From the IMG/VR virus record IMGVR_UViG_3300044958_000137, positions 1 through 21,321 of that record: a stretch of DNA of 21,321 bases, one strand, 5' to 3'. Below the pieces are notes generated by a model. That model saw only the letters and a program-made list of their open reading frames with translations, did not search any database and was not told where the DNA came from. Positions within the stretch are counted from its first letter, which is position 1; each line of letters starts with the position of its first letter. The stretch comes from a virus. The position numbers were made by a program, and so were the translations under genes. This document shows, piece after piece, positions 11,848-18,629 of this stretch.

Positions 11848-12327
11848 TTAAAATCGTGATAAAAATCTACCAATATGATGAACCCAAGGCAATAGAGTTG
11901 CAGCCATAAATAGATTAACTCCAGTATGTGCAATCGCAATCCTTAGTGTGTCACCTTTGGGCACACCATCTGACACCAGAAAACCTGCTAACCATATTGT
12001 ACCAGTTGTTCCTATGTTCGCACCCAATACACACGCAATTGCAGCTGGTAAGGGTATTGCACCAGAAGCAACTAATGCTATGATTGCAGTTGTGGATAAA
12101 CTAGACGATTGCCATAATATTGTCATGACAATACCACCAAAGAACATATACATAGGATTTGCAGTAAACCACGATAAATGTTCCATATTACCCATTGATT
12201 TCATACCACCAGAAAACATCTTTAATCCAATATAGAATACAATAAGTCCTACAAGAACAGTTAATATAGGATTGCTTAACTCCATCTTTATCACCTTTTT
12301 TTGTAATTTTTTAATTTTATCTTTCAT
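11848..12327 (-). CDS. Half-size Na+/phosphate cotransporter-like protein
   Basis: 159 residues with one Na/Pi-cotransporter repeat (PF02690/NptA type). Signatures: FFGGIVMTILWQSSSLSTTAIIALVASGAIPL with the QSSS motif (73-76), LGANIGTTGTIWL (101-113), and AIAHTGVNLFMA (131-142), the family A-x-x-H-x-x-F/V-N motif. Predicted helices at about 18-38, 60-80, 80-106 and 128-148. Cellular NptA-like proteins hold two such inverted repeats, so this one would need to pair with itself. Likely phosphate uptake, an auxiliary gene for a P-limited host, though a different substrate cannot be excluded. It starts directly after the barrel gene (stop at 12328, ATG at 12327). Confidence 0.85.
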   Translation of the reverse strand: MKDKIKKLQKKVIKMELSNPILTVLVGLIVFYIGLKMFSGGMKSMGNMEHLSWFTANPMYMFFGGIVMTILWQSSSLSTTAIIALVASGAIPLPAAIACVLGANIGTTGTIWLAGFLVSDGVPKGDTLRIAIAHTGVNLFMAATLLPWVHHIGRFLSRF

Positions 12328-12990
12328 TTAGAATGATAGCTTTAAACTAGTTCCAAACATTGCAGATTCTTGTTTCAAATCATGACTTGATATGACTTCA
12401 ATATAGGGACTGAAACTCACATCATTTTCAAGATTGATTTTTACACCAGCTTGATTCTTAATACTGTCAATTGTAATATCATTTTCTTGTCCATTACCAA
12501 GATTCCAACGAGGTTGTACTTTACCCCAAAGACCAAATCTATCGTTTAAATCAACAGAAGTTTTACCAATTAGACGATAACGCCAATAGTCATTGGTTGA
12601 TTCTTTTTCATAATTTCTAAACTCAATTCTATGACCAAGAGAGAATAACCAAAAGTTTTTATATCTTAATACAGTACCATCATCTCTTACCACATCTTTT
12701 GGAGTCCAACTAATTAATTGATGGTCTACTTTAGGACGGTATTCTCTTGCACCATTTTCTTCAGCTATTCTAAATGCTACCTTAATTCCATACCATTTAT
12801 TTCCAAGTTGGTATGAGGGTTCTATATGGTCGTAATCAGAACGAAATTGGTTTCTTATATTAATGCCCCAATCTCCTGCTTGTACAGTAAAGTTATGTTC
12901 TGATTTAGTCCAATTGCTGTCAGCAGCTGAAGTTTTCTTGCAACCAATAAACAAAAATAGTGTTGCTAGAATTATTACGAAAAATTTCAT
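12328..12990 (-). CDS. Predicted outer-membrane beta-barrel protein
   Basis: 220 residues with AAGGAGA before the ATG. Signal peptide MKFFVIILATLFLFIGC is compatible with a lipobox (FIGC, Cys17) or with cleavage after KTSA. The rest is a run of alternating amphipathic strands rich in Trp/Tyr/Phe and ends in SLKLSF with the C-terminal Phe typical of BAM-assembled barrels. Strand-like pieces: INIRNQFRSD, YGIKVAFRIAEENG, FWLFSLGHRIEFRNYE, YWRYRLIGKTSVDL, GLWGKVQPRWNLG, AGVKINLEN, SFSPYIEVIS, AMFGTSLKLSF. Probably an 8-10 strand barrel, porin-like. Coupled to the Na/Pi-type transporter behind it. Confidence 0.7.
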   Translation of the reverse strand: MKFFVIILATLFLFIGCKKTSAADSNWTKSEHNFTVQAGDWGINIRNQFRSDYDHIEPSYQLGNKWYGIKVAFRIAEENGAREYRPKVDHQLISWTPKDVVRDDGTVLRYKNFWLFSLGHRIEFRNYEKESTNDYWRYRLIGKTSVDLNDRFGLWGKVQPRWNLGNGQENDITIDSIKNQAGVKINLENDVSFSPYIEVISSHDLKQESAMFGTSLKLSF

Positions 12991-13010
12991 CTTAGTTTCT
13001 CCTTGTTAAG

Positions 13011-13187
13011 TTAAATTAATTTAATACGTTTCCACGTCCTATTGCAATATCCACAAGACTTTACCTCATTCAGTTTAAGTTTGTAATATACCAATGGGTG
13101 TGAGTCATCTGTTCCAGAGCACTCTACCTTTGACCAGTCTATTTCAATTATGTGATGTGAATAGTTTCCAAAACAATCTTTTGGCAT
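13011..13187 (-). CDS. zf-CHCC-like zinc-finger peptide
   Basis: 58 residues; the ATG at 13187 overlaps the stop of the DUF6433 gene (TAATG). C23, H30, C45 and C48 lie in VECSGTDDSHPLVYYKL and VKSCGYCNRTWK, i.e. C-x6-HP-x(V)-Y ... C-x2-C. This is the layout of the zf-CHCC family (NDUFS6-like small zinc proteins), whose usual pattern is C-x-G-...-GHP-x-V-Y-L-...-CPYC. Basic C-terminus KRIKLI. Family role in bacteria unclear; in mitochondria NDUFS6 belongs to complex I. A phage use is unknown. The call rests on spacing and order of the four ligands. Confidence 0.65.
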   Translation of the reverse strand: MPKDCFGNYSHHIIEIDWSKVECSGTDDSHPLVYYKLKLNEVKSCGYCNRTWKRIKLI

Positions 13188-13681
13188 TAATCAGCTATTC
13201 CACTTGCAGATTTACTTCCTTGTGGATATACTGGGACTTCTGGAAGTTTGTATTCGTCTGTCCAACCAAATGCTTCTTTGACAACTGGTTCTGAAAGACC
13301 TTTGTATGCCTGATGCAGTTTTTTGTCTTTGGCTGCAAGAAGTAAATCAGCTTCACTTTCGTGTAACGCTTCTAACATCTGTATGAACATCTGTTCTTTC
13401 TTGTATTGTGGTGTTTTGTCATTTCCACTTTTAATAAATCTGTATAACTTCCTACACTCGTATGCTAGAACTGCATGTTCTGTTCCTGCTGGTGCTTCGT
13501 TTCTTTTAAAGGGTACTTCACCTTCTGGTAATACCCATTGAATATTTGGGTCAAAGGATGCTTTAATCACCATACGAAGTGCATCTGTATTATGCTCTCT
13601 CAGTATGTTTACCTTTTGTGTTTTTGTCTTTGCCTTGTGTACTTTATCAAGTATCTCTGATAATAATAATGTTCCACTCAT
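13187..13681 (-). CDS. DUF6433 family conserved phage protein
   Basis: 164 residues starting MSGTLLLSEILDKVHKAKTK, with KVNILREHNTDALRMVIKASFDPNIQW, LPEGEVPFKRNEAPAGTEH (about 51-69), KLYRFIKSG, MFIQMLEALHESEADLLLAAKDKKL and VVKEAFGW. This is a widespread family in marine T4-like phages, next to RNase H as here; to my knowledge its role is unknown. Mostly helical and soluble. It overlaps the zf-CHCC-like peptide downstream and is one base from RNase H upstream. Confidence 0.8.
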   Translation of the reverse strand: MSGTLLLSEILDKVHKAKTKTQKVNILREHNTDALRMVIKASFDPNIQWVLPEGEVPFKRNEAPAGTEHAVLAYECRKLYRFIKSGNDKTPQYKKEQMFIQMLEALHESEADLLLAAKDKKLHQAYKGLSEPVVKEAFGWTDEYKLPEVPVYPQGSKSASGIAD

Positions 13682-13682
13682 T

Positions 13683-14519
13683 TTAAAAATCTCCTATCGA
13701 TTCAGTTAGTTCTTTTAATCTATTTTCTATAAAATAATTAAGTAGTTTACTTCTATCTCCATGAGGAGCTGTATCTATCTCAGATAAAATTTGTTCTTCT
13801 AGTTCTTGTGGTATTTTATCTAAGTTAATTAACTTCTCATTCCTTTGGTAGTTTCTTTTGGTTTCGGTTGGCATACTATCCATAGATTGTAACCAAGTTT
13901 CTATCTTCTTCTTTCCTAAAGGTCTTTGACGTAATCCCTCTACAAAGGTGTTATCACCTGATAATACATTGGGTACGCCATCACTTGTATCACCTTTTAG
14001 TATATGTATTCTTATATAGGTATCTGGGTCATGTCCGTTTACATACTTCTTTAGAATAGGGCTGTATTGTTTTACGTTCTCATATTTGTGTAACTGTATG
14101 AAGTCTTTATCACCAGACACAATCATAGTTGATTCACTTCCTTGTTTACATAGTGTTCCAATAATATCATCAGCCTCTGCACCATATACCTCTAGGTATT
14201 TGTATGGTAGGTATTCCTTAAACTCAGCTTTAATTTTGTTTAATACACCAAATATATTATCCCAATCTTTTGAATCCTTCTCTCTGGACTTCTTACGATT
14301 TTGTTTATATTGTGGAAAGAAATCTCTTCTCCAATAATGTCTAGAATCATAAGTCAGTATTACCTCACCATACTTATCTTTAAACATATTCCTATATAAA
14401 CGAATTGAGTTAAGAATCATATGTCTTATCATAGGTTCATCAACTTCTTCTGACTTAGTCATATGAAAATTCATCATTACACTTGCCATACTTATTTGAT
14501 TCATATCAATTATTATCAC
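13683..14519 (-). CDS. rnh: RNase H / 5'-3' exonuclease (FEN-1-like)
   Basis: T4 RNase H homologue that removes RNA primers and nearby DNA from lagging-strand fragments. Metal-site acidic residues are in place: D5 (IIIDMNQ), D58 in YDSRHYWRRDFFPQYKQNRK (57-76), E115/D117/D118 in AEADDIIG, D137/D139 in SGDKDFIQL, and D177/D180 in GDTSDGVPN, the helix-hairpin-helix entry. Length 278 against 305 in T4. It overlaps the oxygenase gene by four bases (ATGA) at 14516-14519. Confidence 0.93.
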   Translation of the reverse strand: MIIIDMNQISMASVMMNFHMTKSEEVDEPMIRHMILNSIRLYRNMFKDKYGEVILTYDSRHYWRRDFFPQYKQNRKKSREKDSKDWDNIFGVLNKIKAEFKEYLPYKYLEVYGAEADDIIGTLCKQGSESTMIVSGDKDFIQLHKYENVKQYSPILKKYVNGHDPDTYIRIHILKGDTSDGVPNVLSGDNTFVEGLRQRPLGKKKIETWLQSMDSMPTETKRNYQRNEKLINLDKIPQELEEQILSEIDTAPHGDRSKLLNYFIENRLKELTESIGDF

Positions 14520-15283
14520 TTGTTTTCCTTTTTAGGTGCTTGCCAATATGCATTAAAACTCATACTTCGTCTTTCACCATCACAATAAAATGGATATACG
14601 GTATGTTTCAAGTAAGAAGGAAATAATAATATCATTCCTACTTCTGGTTTTACCATAAGAGTATCACTCCTCATATCTTGAGCTTCACCATATGAAAACT
14701 CAATTAATCCACTTGCTGGATAATGGTCTTTCGTTTCTTCATTAAAATGGTTCTCCATACCATCTGGTATTTTTAGATATATCACACCAGAGAAATGTCC
14801 ACTATGTTTATGCCATGGGTTGTATTCATTTTTATATTGACTTACAATCCAACTCTGAGCAATATTGATATTCTCTGTTTGTGGTATTGCACCCTTAGAT
14901 GCTTTATTCCATTCGTATGACCTATTCCAGTCTTTCATTTGTGTTAAATATTCTTTACAGTATGTTTTAAGTACGGATAGAGCATATGCAGAATCTTCTT
15001 TATTATACATTGGTATTGCAACTTCTTTAGATACCTTACCGACCAGACTATCTGAGAAATCCCACTTCTTACATAATCCATCATCTTTTAAAACTTTATC
15101 ACCAATATCATTAATGATGTTAACAAATCTTTGTGGTACTTTTGACTCTAGTATTGTTGGGCTAAAGTTTTGCCTCCAAGTCAATTTAAATTGGTCATCA
15201 CCAGCAAACGCAGTAGTATTTTTTACATGAGTTGCTACCATTGATTTTCTTCCACCAAATGGTGATTTATTTTTTGCCATCAT
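14516..15283 (-). CDS. 2OG-Fe(II) oxygenase, phage-type
   Basis: 255 residues with an active-site pattern like the 2OG-FeII_Oxy_5 family: IAQSWIVSQYKNEYNPWHKHSG (H158 and H160), HFSGVIYLKIP (163-173), VKPEVGMILLFPSYLKHTVYPF with the distal H227, and GERRSMSFNAYW supplying the Arg for 2OG. The N-terminal 130 residues are helical and specific to phages. Substrate unknown. Two ATGs, 15283 and 15280; the AGGA ribosome site fits the second slightly better. It overlaps the upstream gene by 17 bases. Confidence 0.8.
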   Translation of the reverse strand: MMAKNKSPFGGRKSMVATHVKNTTAFAGDDQFKLTWRQNFSPTILESKVPQRFVNIINDIGDKVLKDDGLCKKWDFSDSLVGKVSKEVAIPMYNKEDSAYALSVLKTYCKEYLTQMKDWNRSYEWNKASKGAIPQTENINIAQSWIVSQYKNEYNPWHKHSGHFSGVIYLKIPDGMENHFNEETKDHYPASGLIEFSYGEAQDMRSDTLMVKPEVGMILLFPSYLKHTVYPFYCDGERRSMSFNAYWQAPKKENK

Positions 15284-15653
15284 CTTTTCCTAACATTTCA
15301 AATAATTCTTCTTTTGTATATTTGATAAAATTACCTTCTGTTTTTGTCATAAATTTTTTCATTACAGCTTCAAGGGGGTGTTTAAGTCCTATATCTCTGA
15401 AGATTATACTTTTACAACACTCACTTATAAATCCTATATCACGAATAAAAGCTGCGTCTTTTAAATTAAAATCATTCTCACCCATTGTGTGTATTAGTTG
15501 TACCATAAGATGCTCAGTCAAATCTTCTGCAAATAAAAAATCTTCTTGTAGTTGAGTTGTTATTGGGTCTTTTGGAATTTTAACCTTCTTCTTAGATTGT
15601 TGTTTCCATGGCCCCTTTATTACTTTAGATTGTTTTATGTTATCGTCATCCAT
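15267..15653 (-). CDS. Conserved phage protein of unknown function
   Basis: 128 residues. A basic N-terminus with KGPWKQQSKKKVKIPKDP is followed by an all-helical body: FLFAEDLTEHLMVQLIHTMGEND, AFIRDIGFISECCKSIIFRDIGLKHPLEAVMKKFM and KYTKEELFEML. Similar helical proteins are found in marine T4-like phages near RNase H, with no function I know of. Overlaps neighbours on both sides (17 and 19 bases), so translational coupling is likely. Confidence 0.7.
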   Translation of the reverse strand: MDDDNIKQSKVIKGPWKQQSKKKVKIPKDPITTQLQEDFLFAEDLTEHLMVQLIHTMGENDFNLKDAAFIRDIGFISECCKSIIFRDIGLKHPLEAVMKKFMTKTEGNFIKYTKEELFEMLGKDDGKK

Positions 15654-16027
15654 GTTACCCTCTTTTCTTCATATTCACCATAAAAATCACTAGCCCAATC
15701 ACCATACTGTATATAATGATTCATTTGTCTTACGTATGCTTCTGCACTAGATGCTTTAGATATTGCTCCAGGCACTTTTCTACTCGCATCTCTTTTGTAA
15801 CTTCTTGCAAGGTCTTTTTGTGTCTTTATCCATTTCCTTACATTCTTCAAAGACAGATAATGTTCATCTGGTAATGCAACAACATCTGGATGTATATTTT
15901 TATACTGTGCAGGCCCTTTTGCTTCTCTTGCTTTTGCAAGTCTTTCTGAAGCTGCTTGTTTCTGTTCTTCAGTCATAGGTTTACGTTTCTTAGGACGTTT
16001 TGTTGAATCTTCTTTCCATTCACTCAT
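15635..16027 (-). CDS. Conserved basic phage protein of unknown function
   Basis: 130 residues. The first 40 are strongly basic and Ala-rich (KRPKKRKPMTEEQKQAASERLAKAREAKG), a nucleic-acid-binding-type helix. Then come HPDVVALPDEHYLSLKNVRKWIKTQKDLARSYKRDASRKV and AEAYVRQMNHYIQYGDWASDFYGEYEE. The protein recurs in T4-like marine phages as a hypothetical. It overlaps bS21 by one base, which suggests co-expression and raises the chance of RNA or ribosome contact, but that is inference. Confidence 0.7.
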   Translation of the reverse strand: MSEWKEDSTKRPKKRKPMTEEQKQAASERLAKAREAKGPAQYKNIHPDVVALPDEHYLSLKNVRKWIKTQKDLARSYKRDASRKVPGAISKASSAEAYVRQMNHYIQYGDWASDFYGEYEEKRVTWMTIT

Positions 16028-16314
16028 TAGTAACCTCTTGTATCTTTTCTTTTACTTACTTCTTTTAACCATCTTCTTCTACCAGCTGCTCTTGCGAGTC
16101 TTTTCTTTTCACTTCTGGTTTGAAATGATGCTCTTTCTCTTAGTTCATTAAAAATACCCTCAGTCTGCATACGTTTCTTTAATATCCTTAAAGCCTTTGT
16201 AACATCATTATTACGAACTTCTACACATAAACCATCTCTTGGTTTCTCTGTTTTATTATAAGGTTTTCTTTTAAAAGGTTTCTTATAATTATTATTTTGT
16301 TTACTGTACTTCAA
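16027..16314 (-). CDS. rpsU: Ribosomal protein bS21, phage-encoded
   Basis: Residues 28-90 are a full bS21: [54 protein letters not shown] and KEVSKR. bS21 is an exchangeable 30S subunit protein close to the anti-Shine-Dalgarno region and helps mRNA selection. The phage form has a 27-residue basic, Asn/Lys-rich N-terminal extension that normal bS21 (about 70 residues) lacks. Phage bS21 has been reported from marine phages, including pelagiphages. It could bias host ribosomes to viral mRNA. It sits between lipoproteins and conserved basic proteins in a packed operon. Confidence 0.95.
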   Translation of the reverse strand: MKYSKQNNNYKKPFKRKPYNKTEKPRDGLCVEVRNNDVTKALRILKKRMQTEGIFNELRERASFQTRSEKKRLARAAGRRRWLKEVSKRKDTRGY

Positions 16315-16315
16315 C

Positions 16316-16867
16316 TTAATATATCTCCTTTAATTGCCATTCGTTATTTATTCTACATGCAGTTCCACGCATTTGTTCTAATTTTTTATTTACTTGCACA
16401 GAGGTTACAAACTCTCTACATTCACCCTCACTACTAATAGGCATTGCATTTACAGCAATGTTTTTAGTTGGGTGTTTCCAAGTAGATGATTGAAAGTTAT
16501 TATTACCATCTAAAGATTGTGAAAGTAACATAGTTGCATACATCTGGTCTACCTTATCAAACGTATCTCCAATCTGATATCCAATCACCAATCCAGTAAG
16601 TGCAGCTGCACTTATAAGTAATGGGTCACCACTACCATGTGTTGCAAGTACTCCAGCAATAACACCCATACCACCACCTATCTTTGCTTTAGAGTTTGGT
16701 GTTTCATCTGCCCAGACACCACGGCCTGGTTGATAAAAATCTTTGGAAGTACACCCAGTTATAGGACTGCACCCATTGTTTGCAATCCCACTAGGTAAAC
16801 CTATAAAACAACCACTTAAAGAAGTAATAATTAAACTATATAGAATCAGATTCTTCAACTGAACCAC
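16316..16867 (-). CDS. 17 kDa surface antigen-like lipoprotein
   Basis: 183 residues from a GTG at 16867, which has AGGGGG 7 bases upstream; it overlaps the end of the LPP20-like gene by 32 bases. Signal peptide with lipobox LSGC (Cys20). A glycine-zipper membrane stretch follows ([40 protein letters not shown]). The C-terminal half [40 protein letters not shown] is the pattern of the rickettsial 17 kDa antigen family (CREF and GTAC-R blocks). Probably an outer-membrane-anchored lipoprotein. Function in the phage unknown; surface alteration or superinfection exclusion is possible. Confidence 0.75.
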   Translation of the reverse strand: MVQLKNLILYSLIITSLSGCFIGLPSGIANNGCSPITGCTSKDFYQPGRGVWADETPNSKAKIGGGMGVIAGVLATHGSGDPLLISAAALTGLVIGYQIGDTFDKVDQMYATMLLSQSLDGNNNFQSSTWKHPTKNIAVNAMPISSEGECREFVTSVQVNKKLEQMRGTACRINNEWQLKEIY

Positions 16868-17504
16868 TAATCACCCCCTCTATATTATTTAATGATTGTG
16901 CTTCTTCTTCGTCTTTTGTCTTGTCTACTTGATTCTCAAGTTCTTTCCAAGCCTCAGTAGACCTTAATCTTGAATAGACCATTCTATCTTTTCTCATTCT
17001 ATTCATCATAATCTTGATGGCTTCTTCATTACTGTATTCAAGTAATACATATGCTCTGTATTGTGTACCATCTTGTGTTACATCACTTTTAGTTACTGAA
17101 TAACCAGCAACATCTACTTCTGCAACTACATTCTTAGATACCTTTTCAATCTCAGATAAAACACTTGTATCTAAATCACTTGAACCAATCTTTGCGATAA
17201 ATGTTTTTGTCATACTAGATAACTTACCATTTATTCTATCTGCAAGAACTGTCTTTGCGTTCAGAATTGCAATGTCTACTGCAAGTTGCAAATCTGGTGC
17301 TTTCGCAGAACCACTAGAATATATAGCTTCTTCATCTGTTGGCATATTCAGATACCAATCTGGTATATTAGTTATTTGTTTACTTACTTGTTCTGATTTG
17401 TAAGCAACCACTGGTTGTAGTGAGATGTCGTTCTTACCAGACTGACACGCACCTAAGCCGATTGCAAGTGCAACCATACTTGATATTGTTGTTATTTTAT
17501 TCAT
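16836..17504 (-). CDS. LPP20-like lipoprotein
   Basis: 222 residues. Signal peptide MNKITTISSMVALAIGLGAC with lipobox LGAC (Cys20). The core IPDWYLNMPTDEEAIYSSGSAKAPDLQLAVDIAILNAKTVLADRI matches the start of LPP20/FlgO-type domains (W-x-x-x-P-...-GSA...A...A..A). It continues with GYSVTKSDVTQDGTQYRAYVLLEYSNEEA, a typical closing beta/helix unit, and ends with a charged coiled segment. Family members are outer-membrane lipoproteins. Its start overlaps the stop of the small membrane gene upstream (ATGAATAA). Confidence 0.7.
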   Translation of the reverse strand: MNKITTISSMVALAIGLGACQSGKNDISLQPVVAYKSEQVSKQITNIPDWYLNMPTDEEAIYSSGSAKAPDLQLAVDIAILNAKTVLADRINGKLSSMTKTFIAKIGSSDLDTSVLSEIEKVSKNVVAEVDVAGYSVTKSDVTQDGTQYRAYVLLEYSNEEAIKIMMNRMRKDRMVYSRLRSTEAWKELENQVDKTKDEEEAQSLNNIEGVISGSVEESDSI

Positions 17505-17667
17505 TCACTTCTCCATTATTTAAGTTTTCAATATCGACATTATCTTGTAGTTTCTCTATTATCATTTCTTTGACACCATATTCAGTGGCCCAACTTGACA
17601 CACTACTTATAACATCATATTTAAATATACAAATCCCTACAAAAATTCCTATTATAAATTTAATCAT
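17497..17667 (-). CDS. Small membrane-anchored protein
   Basis: 56 residues: one N-terminal hydrophobic helix (MIKFIIGIFVGICIFKYDVI) and a soluble acidic tail (ATEYGVKEMIIEKLQDN, IENLNNGEVNE). Its ATG overlaps the stop of the exported protein gene (TAATG), and its stop overlaps the ATG of the LPP20-like gene by eight bases, so it is a real member of the operon despite its size. No family recognised. Confidence 0.7.
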   Translation of the reverse strand: MIKFIIGIFVGICIFKYDVISSVSSWATEYGVKEMIIEKLQDNVDIENLNNGEVNE

Positions 17668-18119
17668 TACTTTTCACAACTCTCCATTCTCACTTTTTGT
17701 TCACCTATTACAGGCATTAAAACATTCATATAAACTATCTTACACGATTTCTTCACACTTGTCAAGTCACAACTTAAATTTCTCTGACTATCCATAGTTT
17801 CTGGTAATATTTCATTCATGATTTTTCTCTTCGCACGAGTTTCTGCTTGACGACAAGCATCCGATTCGGACATGTCTGGGCCAAAGATATAATCTGCGTT
17901 AGCAGGATACCATTGACCATCTATTCTTGATTGAAGTTTGATACGACATTTTCGTGTGTCGTCTACATAAGGAAATACTTTTTTAGATTCTATCTTGGTA
18001 GATTCTATGTGACCTACGAATGATAGCTTGTCATTACTCTTATAATCACATTGACCATATGCTTGAAATGTAAGACTACTGATTAGTGTGGTGTATAAAC
18101 CAATTTTACGATAATTCAA
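17667..18119 (-). CDS. Exported protein of unknown function
   Basis: 150 residues. Signal peptide MNYRKIGLYTTLISSLTFQAYGQ with a likely cleavage after AYG. The mature part has six or more Cys residues (CDYKS, RKCRI, ACRQAE, LSCDL, KKSCKI, MESCEK), suggesting disulfides in the periplasm. GQWYPANADYIFGPDMSESDACRQAETRAKRKIMNEI resembles the A-C-x-x-A-x-x-x-A-K helix of LPP20/FlgT-type envelope proteins, which would fit its neighbour. Function unknown. Confidence 0.65.
   Translation of the reverse strand: MNYRKIGLYTTLISSLTFQAYGQCDYKSNDKLSFVGHIESTKIESKKVFPYVDDTRKCRIKLQSRIDGQWYPANADYIFGPDMSESDACRQAETRAKRKIMNEILPETMDSQRNLSCDLTSVKKSCKIVYMNVLMPVIGEQKVRMESCEK
17737..17765 (-). promoter_or_regulatory. 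Possible intragenic sigma-70-type promoter
   Basis: TTGACA (17765-17760), 17-base spacer, TAAGAT (17742-17737) on the minus strand, inside the exported-protein gene and about 70 bases before the ATG at 17667. It could give extra transcripts of the lipoprotein genes. Confidence 0.45.
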
Positions 18120-18304
18120 GTAACCCTCTTATAAATCTTTTCGCCATTTTCAATAACATATTTAACCATACCACCCTTTTCAAGACGGTTTAGTGTTTCA
18201 GTTGCAATCTCCTCAACTAAACTTTTCTTTTGCATATTCCTACCAATCTTCCATGCGAAGTATATTGATAGTCCAGCTATTACTGTGTGTGTATACTCAT
18301 TCAT
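18116..18304 (-). CDS. Small membrane protein
   Basis: 62 residues. A hydrophobic helix near the N-terminus (HTVIAGLSIYFAWKIG, about residues 6-21) is followed by a cytoplasmic-type charged helix (KKSLVEEIATETLNRLEKGG) and VKYVIENGEKIYKRVT. First gene after the promoter at 18333-18361 and overlapping the exported-protein gene by four bases. No family recognised. Confidence 0.65.
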   Translation of the reverse strand: MNEYTHTVIAGLSIYFAWKIGRNMQKKSLVEEIATETLNRLEKGGMVKYVIENGEKIYKRVT

Positions 18305-18332
18305 TTAAACCTCTTCTTTATTAACTATACTT

Positions 18333-18361
18333 AGTGTAACAAATATTTAGGGGTTTGTCAA
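18333..18361 (-). promoter_or_regulatory. Sigma-70-type promoter of the envelope-protein operon
   Basis: TTGACA (18361-18356), 17-base spacer, TACACT (18338-18333) on the minus strand in the gap between the 18369 stop and the ATG at 18304. It would drive the small membrane protein, exported protein, both lipoproteins and bS21. Confidence 0.75.
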
Positions 18362-18368
18362 TAGAGTT

Positions 18369-18629
18369 TTAAAGATTCTTAAAAGTCATCTGAGCATCTT
18401 TATCTTCAACTAACATTTGTTTTTCTTGTTCAGAATTGTAATGTCTATTGAGAACACCAAGTTTATCCTCAGAATGTGCAATTACATCTACCTGTGTATC
18501 AATTGCAGCTGCAAGGTCTGGGTGTTCCCCTATACCTGCTGGGTTTGTCACATAAACTTCAATATTTGCTTTTGCATTTAAAATATCTGCATTGTATTTT
18601 GCGGCTAATGCCTTTATTAAGTTACTCAT
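18369..18629 (-). CDS. Conserved T4-like phage protein of unknown function
   Basis: 86 residues, soluble and helical: LIKALAAKYNADILNAKANIEVYVTNPAGIGEHPDLAAAIDTQVDVIAHSEDKL then LNRHY. The segment NIEVYVTNPAGIGEHPDL is strikingly conserved in similar proteins of marine T4-like phages as I recall them, with no known role. It overlaps the stop of the RimK-like gene at 18629 and is the last gene before the promoter at 18333-18361. Confidence 0.75.
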   Translation of the reverse strand: MSNLIKALAAKYNADILNAKANIEVYVTNPAGIGEHPDLAAAIDTQVDVIAHSEDKLGVLNRHYNSEQEKQMLVEDKDAQMTFKNL

